This document shows positions 18,308 through 26,545 of a DNA stretch of 64,000 nt, one piece after another. A program made the translations under genes and the position numbers. Numbering within the stretch: position 1 is the first letter of the stretch; every line of letters starts with the position of its first letter. The stretch is taken from positions 124,001-188,000 of the forward strand of contig NZ_CAKKMV010000001.1 in assembly GCF_918697865.1 (NCBI RefSeq). Reading direction: 5' to 3'. The stretch is from Massilia sp. Bi118. Lineage in GTDB: Bacteria; Pseudomonadota; Gammaproteobacteria; Burkholderiales; Burkholderiaceae_D. The notes under the pieces were generated by a model. That model did no database searches. It saw nothing but the letters and a program-made list of their open reading frames with translations, and was not told the origin of the DNA.

Positions 18308-18329
18308 CTATTGTGGTTTTCCACAATAG
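18308..18329. promoter_or_regulatory. Perfect inverted repeat between dctS and dctP, candidate operator
   Basis: CTATTGTGG-TTTT-CCACAATAG: 9-bp perfect arms around a 4-base centre. It lies in the 131-bp divergent gap. A TATACT at 18374-18379 with no good -35 could serve dctP, which would place the palindrome about 65 bp upstream of the start of transcription, a usual distance for an activator. The binding protein is unknown; the adjacent response regulator is the obvious candidate. Confidence 0.55.
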
Positions 18330-18403
18330 CCCCCGACAGGAAAGCTCAGCAGACTCGTGATAAATACAAAAACTATACTTATTTTTATAACAAAGGAGAC
18401 GAA

Positions 18404-19408
18404 ATGAAGATCAAATCCGTGGTCGCAGCACTTGCCCTGTTCGCCGGCGCCAGCTTTGCCCTGGACGTCTTCGCCCAGGCGCCCATCGTCATCAAGTTCA
18501 GCCACGTGGTGGCGACCGACACGCCGAAGGGCCGCGCCGCCGAGCGCTTCAAGGACCTGGCCGAGAAGATGACCAAGGGCCGCGTCAAGGTCGAAGTCTA
18601 CCCGAACAGCCAGCTGTACAAGGACAAGGAAGAACTCGAAGCCCTGCAGCTGGGCGCCGTGCAGATGCTGGCGCCTTCGCTGGCCAAGTTCGGCCCGCTG
18701 GGCGTGAAGGAATTCGAAGCCTTCGACCTGCCCTACATCTTCCCGACCAAGGCCGCGCTGTACGCCGTGACCGAAGGCCCGATCGGCAAGAGCCTGATGC
18801 AGAAGCTGGAGCCGAAGGGCATCACCGGCCTGGCCTACTGGGACAACGGTTTCAAGGTCATGTCGGCCAACAAGCCGCTGCACATGCCGGCCGATTTCCG
18901 CGGCCTGAAGATGCGTATCCAGAGCTCGAAGGTGCTGGACGCGCAAATGCGCGCGCTGGGCGCCAACCCGCAGGCGCTGGCCTTCTCGGAAGTCTACCAG
19001 GCGCTGCAGACCGGCGTGGTGGACGGCACCGAGAACCCGCCGTCGAACATGTACACCCAGAAGATGCATGAGGTGCAGAAGCACGTGACCGTGTCGAACC
19101 ACGGCTACCTGGGCTATGCGGTCATCGTCAACAAGAAGTTCTGGGACGGCCTGCCGGCCGACGTCCGCGGCCAGCTGCAGCAGGCCATGCTGGACGCCAC
19201 CAAGTACGAAAAGGCGATCGCCCAGCAGGACAACGACATGGCCCTGGAAGCCATCCGCAAGGCCGGCAAGACCACCATCTACAACCTGAACCCGCAGGAA
19301 CAGGCGGCATGGCGCAAGGCCCTGCTGCCGGTGCAGAAGCAGATGGAGAGCCGGGTCGGCGCTGATTTGATCAAGTCGATCAACAAGGCGACTGCGTCCG
19401 TTCAGTAA
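18404..19408 (+). CDS. dctP: TRAP transporter substrate-binding protein DctP
   Basis: A 334-aa periplasmic receptor with a signal peptide cleaved near FAQA-PIV (residue 26). The mature part has the DctP signatures FSHVVATDTPKGRAAERF, GLKMRIQSSKVLDAQMRALGANPQ (substrate-carboxylate Arg) and VVDGTENPPSN. It captures C4-dicarboxylates (malate, succinate, fumarate) for the DctQM permease. ATG 18404 has AAAGGAGA upstream. Regulation by the divergent two-component system is probable. A palindromic repeat separates it from dctQ. Confidence 0.95.
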   Translation: MKIKSVVAALALFAGASFALDVFAQAPIVIKFSHVVATDTPKGRAAERFKDLAEKMTKGRVKVEVYPNSQLYKDKEELEALQLGAVQMLAPSLAKFGPLGVKEFEAFDLPYIFPTKAALYAVTEGPIGKSLMQKLEPKGITGLAYWDNGFKVMSANKPLHMPADFRGLKMRIQSSKVLDAQMRALGANPQALAFSEVYQALQTGVVDGTENPPSNMYTQKMHEVQKHVTVSNHGYLGYAVIVNKKFWDGLPADVRGQLQQAMLDATKYEKAIAQQDNDMALEAIRKAGKTTIYNLNPQEQAAWRKALLPVQKQMESRVGADLIKSINKATASVQ

Positions 19409-19442
19409 GACGCGGCCTCTCTCGTAACCGTTAGCTTGTAAC

Positions 19443-19529
19443 CGTCGTCCCCGCGAAGGCGGGGACCCAAGTTTGCCGGCGTTTCGTCAGCTCATGCAAA
19501 CTTGGGTTCCCGCCTGCGCGGGAACGACG
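19443..19529. repeat. Palindromic repeat doublet, copy B, inside the dctPQM operon
   Basis: Starts CGTCGTCCCCGCGAAGGCGGGG and ends CCGCCTGCGCGGGAACGACG, with an inner inverted match (CCAAGTTTGC / GCAAACTTGG). It can fold into a long hairpin between dctP and dctQ. Confidence 0.88.
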
Positions 19530-19544
19530 TCTCGCGCCCAGACC

Positions 19545-20111
19545 ATGAAAATCCTCGACCGCCTGGAAGAGTGGATCATCGCCAGCCTGATGGCCGGCGC
19601 CACCTTCATCATCTTCATCGCGGTGCTGCACCGCTACCTGTCCGGCCTGCCCCTGGGGGCGCTGCAGGATTGGCTCATTTCCCTGAATACCAGCTGGGCC
19701 CAGGAGCTCAGCACCATCATGTTCGTGTGGATGGCCAAGTTCGGCGCCGCCTACGGCGTGCGCACCGGCATCCACGTCGGCGTCGACGTGCTGATCAACC
19801 GCCTGTCCGAGCGCTGGCGCAACAAGATGGTCGTGACGGCCCTGCTGGCCGGCGCGCTGTTCACCGGCATCATCGGCACCCTCGGCGCCAGCTTCGTGTG
19901 GCGCATGGCCGGCACCGAGCAGACCTCGCCCGACATGGAGCTGCCGATGTGGATCGTCTACCTGGCGCTGCCGCTGGGCTCCTGGCTGATGTGCTTCCGC
20001 TTCCTGCAGGTGACCTGGCACTTCGTGCGCACCGGCGAGCTGCCGAAGCATGACCACGCCTACGTCGAAGGCCTGGAAGACGAAATCAACGAAGCAAGGA
20101 AAGCCCCATGA
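19545..20111 (+). CDS. dctQ: TRAP transporter small permease DctQ
   Basis: 188 aa with four predicted membrane helices (IIASLMAGATFIIFIAVLHRY; LSTIMFVWMAKFGAAYGV; VVTALLAGALFTGIIGTL; MWIVYLALPLGSWLMCF). The conserved WAQELSTIMFVWMAKFGAA region is typical of DctQ. It pairs with DctM in the membrane. ATG 19545 (MKILDRLEEW) excludes the upstream in-frame codons, which are a translation of the palindromic repeat. Its stop overlaps the dctM start (ATGA). Confidence 0.93.
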   Translation: MKILDRLEEWIIASLMAGATFIIFIAVLHRYLSGLPLGALQDWLISLNTSWAQELSTIMFVWMAKFGAAYGVRTGIHVGVDVLINRLSERWRNKMVVTALLAGALFTGIIGTLGASFVWRMAGTEQTSPDMELPMWIVYLALPLGSWLMCFRFLQVTWHFVRTGELPKHDHAYVEGLEDEINEARKAP

Positions 20112-21388
20112 ACGCCGCCATCATTTTCGTCCTGCTGATCCTGCTGATGCTGACCGGGATGCCGGTCTCGATCGCGCTCGGCCTCACGGTGCTGACCTTC
20201 CTGTTCACCATGACGCACGTGCCGATCGAATCGGTGGCGATGAAGCTCTTCACCGGCATCGACAACTTCGAGATCATGGCCATCCCGCTATTCATCCTGG
20301 CGGGTAACTTCCTCACCCATGGCGGGGTCGCGCGGCGCATGATCAACTTCGCCACCTCGATGGTCGGCCATTTCCATGGCGGCCTGGCGCTGGCCGGCGT
20401 GTTCGCCTGCGCGCTGTTCGCCGCGGTGTCGGGCTCGAGCCCGGCGACGGTGGTGGCGATCGGTTCCATCATCCTGCCGGCCATGGTCAAGCAGGGCTAC
20501 CCGAAGCGCTTCGGCGCCGGCGTGATCACGACCTCGGGCGCGCTCGGCATCCTGATCCCGCCCTCGATCGTGATGGTGATGTACTCGGTCACCACCAACA
20601 CCTCGGTCGGCCAGCTGTTCATGGCCGGCGTGGTGCCCGGCCTGCTGCTGGCCTTCCTGCTGGGCCTGACCACCTGGACCATTGCACGCAAGCGCGACTA
20701 TCCGCGCATGCCGCGCGCCACCTGGGGCGAGCGCTGGACCGCCTTCCGCCGCAGCGCCTGGGGCCTGTTCCTGATCGTGATCGTCATGGGCGGCATCTAC
20801 TCCGGCGTGTTCACGCCGACCGAAGCGGCCGGCATCGCGGCGGTGTACGCCTTCGTGATCGCGGTGTGGGTGTACAAGGACCTGAAGCTGGTCCAGGTCG
20901 GCAAGGTGCTGCTGGATTCGGCGGCGATGTCGGCGATGCTCCTGTATATCATCACCAACGCCGTGCTGTTCTCCTTCCTGATGACCAGCGAGAACGTGCC
21001 GCAGGCGATGGCCAGCTGGCTCACCGGCCAGGGCCTGGGCCCGATCGGCTTCCTGATCGTCGTGAACCTGCTGCTGCTCATCGCCGGCAACGTGATGGAG
21101 CCCTCGTCCATCGTGCTGATCATGGCGCCGATCCTGTTCCCGGTCGCGGTCCAGCTGGGCATCGACCCGGTCCACTTCGGCATCATCATCGTGGTCAACA
21201 TGGAGGTCGGCATGTGCCATCCGCCGGTGGGCCTGAACCTGTATGTGGCGTCCGGCATCACCAAGATGGGGATCTCCGAACTGACGGTGGCGGTGATGCC
21301 CTGGCTGCTGACGATGATCGGCTTCCTGCTGCTGATCACCTATGTGCCGGCGATTTCCTTATGGCTGCCGAGGCTGGTATATAGCTGA
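20108..21388 (+). CDS. dctM: TRAP transporter large permease DctM
   Basis: 426 aa and about 12 hydrophobic helices. Family stretches are FTGIDNFEIMAIPLFILAGN, AAVSGSSPATVVAIGSII, SGALGILIPPSIVMVMY and MEVGMCHPPVGLNLYVASG. It is the sodium-coupled transport channel of the TRAP system. The 4-bp overlap with dctQ indicates translational coupling. It completes a dctPQM operon. Confidence 0.95.
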   Translation: MNAAIIFVLLILLMLTGMPVSIALGLTVLTFLFTMTHVPIESVAMKLFTGIDNFEIMAIPLFILAGNFLTHGGVARRMINFATSMVGHFHGGLALAGVFACALFAAVSGSSPATVVAIGSIILPAMVKQGYPKRFGAGVITTSGALGILIPPSIVMVMYSVTTNTSVGQLFMAGVVPGLLLAFLLGLTTWTIARKRDYPRMPRATWGERWTAFRRSAWGLFLIVIVMGGIYSGVFTPTEAAGIAAVYAFVIAVWVYKDLKLVQVGKVLLDSAAMSAMLLYIITNAVLFSFLMTSENVPQAMASWLTGQGLGPIGFLIVVNLLLLIAGNVMEPSSIVLIMAPILFPVAVQLGIDPVHFGIIIVVNMEVGMCHPPVGLNLYVASGITKMGISELTVAVMPWLLTMIGFLLLITYVPAISLWLPRLVYS

Positions 21389-21459
21389 CATATATTTCGT
21401 GAATGTATATAAAAAACTACGCTTTTCTTATACGAATGCGTTATGATGGCGCAGCTTTG

Positions 21460-21474
21460 GCACCACAGTGGTGC
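21460..21474. promoter_or_regulatory. NtrC-box-like palindrome
   Basis: GCACCACAGTGGTGC fits the GCACCA-N3-TGGTGC form of enterobacterial NtrC sites such as those upstream of glnA. No GG-N10-GC sigma-54 element with correct spacing was found nearby, so the match may be coincidental or simply an RNA stem. Confidence 0.35.
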
Positions 21475-21621
21475 GTTAAAGAAGCCCGGATACGAATTTG
21501 GGGAGAAGCACCAAAAAAGCGGTAATCCAGAACGGACTACCGGAGAAACGATGAGGAGACGCACGTTTTATAGATGCCGCCGGCACTGACCGCGTGGCCG
21601 CAAACGTGACCCACACTGAAA

Positions 21622-21650
21622 GCGCACCTCACGAGGGTGCGTTTTTTTTT
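21622..21650 (+). terminator. Rho-independent terminator
   Basis: The stem GCGCACC / GGGTGCG is followed by a run of nine T's (21642-21650). It ends either dctM read-through or the candidate small RNA. Confidence 0.85.
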
Positions 21651-21664
21651 GCTACACTGCGTCG

Positions 21665-22195
21665 ATGAATACACAACAGGGCAGCGAGCTTTTCAGCGCC
21701 ATCGTCGCGGCGCCGTTCGGGGCAATGGGCATCCGCACGCAAGACAAACAAGTCCGCGAGCTGGTCTACCTGCCGTCGCATTACGAAGAAAAAGCGCCGC
21801 AGGACGCCGCCGCCGAGCAGGCCGCGCAGCAGGTCCTGCGCTATTTCGCCGACGCCGATTTCCGTTTCGATTTGCCGCTGGTGGATGCCGGCAGCGAATT
21901 CCAGCGCCGCGTCTGGGATGCCATCTGCGCGATCCCGCGCGGCAGCGTGCGTACTTACGGCCAGGTGGCCAAGCTGCTCGACTCGCATCCGCGCGCGGTG
22001 GGCCAGGCTTGCGGCGCCAACTGGTTCCCCCTGGTGATTCCCTGCCACCGCGTGACGGCAAGCGGCGGCCTGGGCGGCTTTGCCAGCAGCGACGACGAAC
22101 ACGGCTTCACGCTCACGGTCAAGCGCTGGCTGTTGCGCCACGAAGGCGCACTTCCCATCGACGTCCCATGGCAGCAGCAGTCAATCTTTCCCTGA
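21665..22195 (+). CDS. ogt: Methylated-DNA--protein-cysteine methyltransferase (Ogt/MGMT)
   Basis: A 176-aa suicide repair protein that removes O6-alkyl groups from guanine. The helix-turn-helix region is FQRRVWDAICAIPRGSVRTYGQVAKLL, and the acceptor Cys is C127 in IPCHRV. The usual GANPxP loop reads GANWFP here, a small deviation. TACACT lies only 7 bases before the ATG and no ribosome site is visible, so the mRNA may be leaderless or started by read-through. It overlaps xerD by 28 bp. Confidence 0.92.
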   Translation: MNTQQGSELFSAIVAAPFGAMGIRTQDKQVRELVYLPSHYEEKAPQDAAAEQAAQQVLRYFADADFRFDLPLVDAGSEFQRRVWDAICAIPRGSVRTYGQVAKLLDSHPRAVGQACGANWFPLVIPCHRVTASGGLGGFASSDDEHGFTLTVKRWLLRHEGALPIDVPWQQQSIFP

Positions 22196-23073
22196 TCGAC
22201 GGCTTCTGCGACGCCCTCTGGCTCGAGCACGGGCTGGCGAAGAACTCGCTCGACGCCTACCGCCGCGACCTGCGCCTGTTCGCCGGCTGGCTGGAGAAAA
22301 AGCGGCCGGACTGCGCCAGCCTGCATGCGGTGCAGCCGCAGGATGTGTCCGCTTACTTTGCCGAGCGCCACGAGGACACCAAGCCCAGCTCGGCCAACCG
22401 GCGCCTGTCGGTGCTGAAGCGCTTCTACCAGATGGCGCTGCGCGAACGCCGCATCGACCATGACCCCTGCCTGAACATGGCCTCGGCCAGGCAGCCGACC
22501 CGCTTCGTCCATACGCTGAGCGAAGCCCAGGTCGAAGCCCTTCTGGGCGCGCCGGACGTCTCGACCCCGCTGGGCCTGCGCGAGCGCACCATGCTGGAGC
22601 TGATGTATGCGAGCGGCCTGCGAGTGTCGGAACTGGTGACTTTGAAAGTGGTCGAGCTGAGCCTGAACGACGGCATCCTGCGCATCACGGGCAAGGGCAG
22701 CAAGACCCGCCTGGTGCCCTTCGGCGAGCAGGCACGGCATTGGCTGGAGCGCTACATGAAGGAGGCGCGCGGCCAGATCTTGAACGGCCAGGTCGACGAT
22801 GCGCTGTTCGTGACCGGCCGTGGCGGACCGATGACGCGCCAGATGTTCTGGATCGTGATCAAGAAGCATGCGGCGCGGGCAGGCATCACGGCGCCGCTGT
22901 CGCCGCACACGCTGCGCCACGCCTTCGCCACCCACCTGCTGAACCACGGCGCCGACCTGCGCGTGGTGCAACTGCTCCTGGGGCATTCCGACATTTCGAC
23001 GACGCAGATCTACACCCATGTGGCGCGCGAGCGTTTGAAGCACCTGCACGCCCAGCACCACCCGCGTGGTTAA
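22168..23073 (+). CDS. xerD: Site-specific tyrosine recombinase XerD
   Basis: A 301-aa chromosome-dimer-resolution recombinase. The N-terminal SAM-like domain is about 1-95. The catalytic set is complete: R152 (ASGLRVSEL), K176 (GKGSKTR), H247 and R250 (SPHTLRHAFATHLL), H273 (LGHSDISTTQ) and Y282 (IYTHVARERL). Its length and the HTLRHAFATHLLNHGADLR stretch mark housekeeping XerD rather than a phage integrase. ATG 22168 lies inside the alkyltransferase gene, so the two are co-translated. Confidence 0.95.
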   Translation: MAAAVNLSLIDGFCDALWLEHGLAKNSLDAYRRDLRLFAGWLEKKRPDCASLHAVQPQDVSAYFAERHEDTKPSSANRRLSVLKRFYQMALRERRIDHDPCLNMASARQPTRFVHTLSEAQVEALLGAPDVSTPLGLRERTMLELMYASGLRVSELVTLKVVELSLNDGILRITGKGSKTRLVPFGEQARHWLERYMKEARGQILNGQVDDALFVTGRGGPMTRQMFWIVIKKHAARAGITAPLSPHTLRHAFATHLLNHGADLRVVQLLLGHSDISTTQIYTHVARERLKHLHAQHHPRG

Positions 23074-23144
23074 TTCTCAAGACCTGGCGGGTCTGGTGAG
23101 TCATAATGATCTAGTAGCACTCTTCCCACACGCACGAGGACACC

Positions 23145-23318
23145 ATGGCCAAGACGAATTTCCAGTACGAAAAACGGCAACGTGAGTTGGAGAAAAAGAA
23201 GAAGGCGGAGGAAAAGGCCAAGCGCAAGCTGGAGGCCAAGCAGCACAAGGGGGAGGAGGGGGATGCTTCTCCTGAGGAGGATGCGGCGGAAGTCGAGCCG
23301 GAGCGGGATTCGGCTTAG
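23145..23318 (+). CDS. Small lysine/glutamate-rich conserved protein, 57 aa
   Basis: A short gene starting MAKTNFQYEKRQRELEKKKK, with ACGAGGA upstream of ATG 23145. The first half is a strongly basic helix (Lys/Arg/Glu-rich). The second half is acidic and disordered, ending ERDSA. Very similar short proteins beginning MAK-NFQYEKRQ are familiar in beta- and gammaproteobacteria as uncharacterised proteins. The charge pattern suggests RNA, ribosome or nucleic-acid binding, but this is a guess. Confidence 0.7.
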   Translation: MAKTNFQYEKRQRELEKKKKAEEKAKRKLEAKQHKGEEGDASPEEDAAEVEPERDSA

Positions 23319-23331
23319 TTGGCCTTGAAGC

Positions 23332-23414
23332 CGTCGTCCCCGCGAAGGCGGGGACCCAAGTTCGGCGCGTTGCCACGAAGGTCAACTTGGGTCCCCGCCT
23401 GCGCGGGGACGACG
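23332..23414. repeat. Palindromic repeat doublet, copy C
   Basis: CGTCGTCCCCGCGAAGGCGGGG at the left and CCCCGCCTGCGCGGGGACGACG at the right, with inner CCAAGTT / AACTTGG. It lies between convergent genes. Confidence 0.9.
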
Positions 23415-23415
23415 T

Positions 23416-26400
23416 TCAGACTGCCTGTCCTTCTCCCGGCGCAGCATCGGCTTCAAGCTCATGCCCCTTCTGGAACCAGCGCTTCACCCGCTTGCCCAAA
23501 CTATCCAGGTAGGTATAAGCCACCGGCACCACCACCAGGGTCAGCAGGGTCGAGGTGATCACGCCGCCGATCACGGCGCGGCCCATCGGCGCCTGGTTCT
23601 CTGCGCCTTCGCCCAGCCCCAGCGCCATCGGCAGCATGCCGAAGATCATCGCCAGCGTCGTCATCAGGATCGGGCGCAGGCGCACCTGGCCGGCTTCCAT
23701 CAGCGCCGCAAACTGTGATTTCCCTTCGCGCTGGCCCTGGTTGGCAAAGTCCACCAGCAGGATCGCGTTCTTGGTCACCAGGCCCATCAGCATCACCACG
23801 CCGATGATCGAGAAGATGTTCAGTGTGCTCTTCGTGATCAGGAGGGCCAGCAGCACGCCGATCAGGGACAGCGGCAGCGCCGTCATGATCGCGATCGGCT
23901 GCAGGAAGCTGCCGAACTGCGAAGCCAGCACCAGGTAGATGAAGATGATGGCGATGCCGAGGGCGATCGCGAAGCCGCCCATGGTCTCTTCCATGTCCTT
24001 CGACTGGCCGCCGACGTCGAAGCGCACGCCTTCCGGCAGGTCGATAGCCTTCATGGCCGCGTTCACTTCCTTCATCACGTCGCCGAGCGGGCGCTGGTCG
24101 AGGCCGGCCATGACGGCCACGCGGCGTTCCAGCGCCTGGCGCTTGAGCACCTGCGGGCTGGTCGAGGGCACGAATTCGACCACCTGGCGCAGCGGCACCA
24201 TGATCGGATTGCCGGCCGCATCCATCTTGCTCGAGGCCACCGCCAGGTCGGCCAGGTCTGCCACCTTCTGGCGCCCGGACTTCGGCAGCTGCACGTTGAC
24301 TTCGTAGTTCTGGCCGTCCGGCGCCAGCCAGCGGTTGGTCTGGTCACCGCCCACAAAAGGACGCAGGGCGGCGCCGATCTGCTGCACCGACAGGCCCAGG
24401 TCGGTGGCAAGCTCGCGGTCGATCTTGACGATGGTAGCCGGATTCGCCCCTTCCTGGCTGTACTGGATGTCGGCCACGCCTTTGATCTTCTTCATCTTGT
24501 CCATCAGGCGATGCGCCACGATGTCGAGCTTCGACTCGTCGCTGCCGAGGATGGCGATGAAGATGGGACGGTTACCGACCGTCATCTCGACGCCGGCGAT
24601 GCTGGACAGGCGGTCGCGGATCACCTGTTCCATCTCCTGCTGCGAGCGGCGGTGGGTCTTGCGCACGTCGGTCAGCTTCAGGCTGATGATGGACGTGTTG
24701 CGTCCTTCCCAGGCGCCCACCACGGTCTGCACGTTGTCGATTTCCTTGAAGTCCTTCAGGGCGGTCTCGATCTGGCGCACCTTGGCGTCGCTGTACTCGA
24801 GGCTGGAGCCGACCGCGGTCTTGAAGGTCAGCTGGATGTAGCCGTTGTCGACCTGCGGCACGAATTCGCCGCCGATCATCGGCACCAGCATCAGGCTACC
24901 GGCGAACACCGCGAAAGCGAAGGCCAGGGTCGCTTTTCTCCAGGCCAGCGCGAAGCCCAGCACCTTCGCATACCAGCCGTGCACGTGCTCGATGCCGCGG
25001 TCGATGCGCGCCATCAGGCGGCCCAGCCAGGGCACATACTTGAAGCGGCCCTTGACCGGGTCCGGCCACACCGAGGACAGCATCGGATCGAGCGTGAAGC
25101 TGACGAACAGCGAAACCAGCACCGCCACCGCCACCGTGATCCCGAACTGCAGGAAGAAGCGGCCGATGATGCCCTTCATGAAGGCGATCGGCACGAACAC
25201 GGCGACGATCGCGAACGTCGTGGCCATCACCGCCAGGCCGATCTCGTTGGTGCCGTCCTCGGCGGCGCGCACATGGCTCTTGCCCATGCCGAGGTGGCGC
25301 ACGATGTTCTCGCGCACCACGATGGCATCGTCGATCAAGAGGCCGATCGACAGCGACAGCGCCATCAGGGTCAGGAAGTTCAGCGTGAAGCCGAAGTACT
25401 TCATGGCGATGAAGCTGGCCAGCACCGAGATCGGCAGGGTCAGGCCGGTGATGACGGTGCTGCGCCACGAGTGCAGGAACAGGAACACGATGAACATGGT
25501 GAGCACCGCGCCTTCGGCGATGGTCTCCTTGACGTTGTCGACCTGGTGCTGGACACGGCTCGACACGTCCTCGAGGATGCGGAACTGCACGTCCTTCGGC
25601 AGCGTCTCCTTCATCGCCTCGATCGCCTTCTTGACGTTGGCGCCGACTTCGACCGTGTTCGCATCCTGGACCTTGGCGATTTCCAGCGACAGGGCGCGCT
25701 CGCCGTCCACGCGCGAGATCGATTCCTCTTCGGCGGCGCCGTCGCTGATGTCGGCCACCTGCTCCAGGTAGACCGGGCCGTTGGCGCGCCGGGCCACGAT
25801 GATGCGCTTGAAGTCGGCCGCTTCCTTCATCTTGCCTTCGATGCGCACCAGGTTCTCGCGCTCGCCCTGGCTGATGCGGCCGGCCGGCAGGTTGGCGTTG
25901 GTGGAGGCGATCGCAGTCATGACTTCGTCGATGCCGACATGCAGACTGCGCAGCTGGTCCGGGCGGATGTCGACCAGCACCTGGCGATTCTGCTTGCCGT
26001 TGACGCGGACCTGGCCGACCCCGGCCACGGCCTGGATGCGCTTGACGATCACCTGGTCGGTCAGCATCGACAGGTCGCGCAGGCTGCGCTCGTGGGACAG
26101 CAGCGCCACCTGCAGCACCGGCTGCGCGTTCTCGCCTTCCTGGCGGTAGACCACCGGCTCGCGGACTTCACGCGGGAAGCCGCCGCGCACCGTGCTGATG
26201 CGGTCGCGCAGGTCCTGCACGGCGCGGTCCATGTCCACGCTCAGCTGGAACTCGACGCCGACGCCGGAGCGGCCCTCCCAGGAGTTGCTGCGAATCGTCT
26301 TGATGCCGCCGACGGTATTCGCCGCTTCCTCGATCGGACGGGTGACGTCGATCTCGACCTGTTCCGGCGAGGCGCCCGGATACGCGGTCTCGATCCAGAC

Positions 26401-26532
26401 GCCCGGGATCTCGATGTTCGGCATGCTCTCGACACCCAGGCTGCGGTAGGAGAACAGGCCCAGCACCATCAGGCCGACCATCACCATGGTCGCGAACACC
26501 GGGTGCTTGATACTGATACGGGTCATCCACAT
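23416..26532 (-). CDS. RND-family efflux permease (HAE1/AcrB-like)
   Basis: A 1038-aa inner-membrane antiporter, the usual length of the family. It opens with the typical SIKHPVFATMVMVGLMVLG helix and has the porter-domain stretch PNIEIPGVWIETAYPGASPEQ. The proton-relay pair DD lies in SIGLLIDDAIVVREN. The second half repeats the fold (IMTALPLSLIGVLLALLITK; IGVVMLMGLVTKNAILLVDFANQ). It lies 13 bp downstream of its adaptor gene. No outer-membrane channel gene is present, so a TolC-like protein from elsewhere would complete the pump. Substrate unknown. Confidence 0.95.
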   Translation of the reverse strand: MWMTRISIKHPVFATMVMVGLMVLGLFSYRSLGVESMPNIEIPGVWIETAYPGASPEQVEIDVTRPIEEAANTVGGIKTIRSNSWEGRSGVGVEFQLSVDMDRAVQDLRDRISTVRGGFPREVREPVVYRQEGENAQPVLQVALLSHERSLRDLSMLTDQVIVKRIQAVAGVGQVRVNGKQNRQVLVDIRPDQLRSLHVGIDEVMTAIASTNANLPAGRISQGERENLVRIEGKMKEAADFKRIIVARRANGPVYLEQVADISDGAAEEESISRVDGERALSLEIAKVQDANTVEVGANVKKAIEAMKETLPKDVQFRILEDVSSRVQHQVDNVKETIAEGAVLTMFIVFLFLHSWRSTVITGLTLPISVLASFIAMKYFGFTLNFLTLMALSLSIGLLIDDAIVVRENIVRHLGMGKSHVRAAEDGTNEIGLAVMATTFAIVAVFVPIAFMKGIIGRFFLQFGITVAVAVLVSLFVSFTLDPMLSSVWPDPVKGRFKYVPWLGRLMARIDRGIEHVHGWYAKVLGFALAWRKATLAFAFAVFAGSLMLVPMIGGEFVPQVDNGYIQLTFKTAVGSSLEYSDAKVRQIETALKDFKEIDNVQTVVGAWEGRNTSIISLKLTDVRKTHRRSQQEMEQVIRDRLSSIAGVEMTVGNRPIFIAILGSDESKLDIVAHRLMDKMKKIKGVADIQYSQEGANPATIVKIDRELATDLGLSVQQIGAALRPFVGGDQTNRWLAPDGQNYEVNVQLPKSGRQKVADLADLAVASSKMDAAGNPIMVPLRQVVEFVPSTSPQVLKRQALERRVAVMAGLDQRPLGDVMKEVNAAMKAIDLPEGVRFDVGGQSKDMEETMGGFAIALGIAIIFIYLVLASQFGSFLQPIAIMTALPLSLIGVLLALLITKSTLNIFSIIGVVMLMGLVTKNAILLVDFANQGQREGKSQFAALMEAGQVRLRPILMTTLAMIFGMLPMALGLGEGAENQAPMGRAVIGGVITSTLLTLVVVPVAYTYLDSLGKRVKRWFQKGHELEADAAPGEGQAV

Positions 26533-26545
26533 GTCGTTGTCCTTG

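Larger units (their letters stand above)
21442..21650 (+). ncRNA. Candidate structured small RNA between dctM and the alkyltransferase gene
   Basis: The 276-bp gap after dctM has no coding signal. It holds a -10-like TATGAT (21442-21447), a perfect 15-bp palindrome (21460-21474), a further stem (CGGTA...TACCG near 21518-21540) and a terminator with nine T's at its end. This looks like an independent transcript of about 200 nt. I do not recognise the family; it lacks the marks of SRP RNA or 6S RNA. A long dctM 3' UTR is the alternative. Confidence 0.35.

Noticed and set aside
18011..18403. N-terminal extension of dctP to 465 codons
   Set aside because: The extension lies opposite the kinase gene and across the palindrome; the ATG at 18404 has a ribosome site and a proper signal peptide.
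21450..21520. Sigma-54 promoter next to the NtrC-box-like palindrome
   Set aside because: No GG-N10-GC with correct spacing; the nearest TTGGCAC has the second GC two bases too far.
22168..23073. Phage or island integrase
   Set aside because: Length, motif set and neighbours match housekeeping XerD; no att duplications or cargo genes adjoin it.
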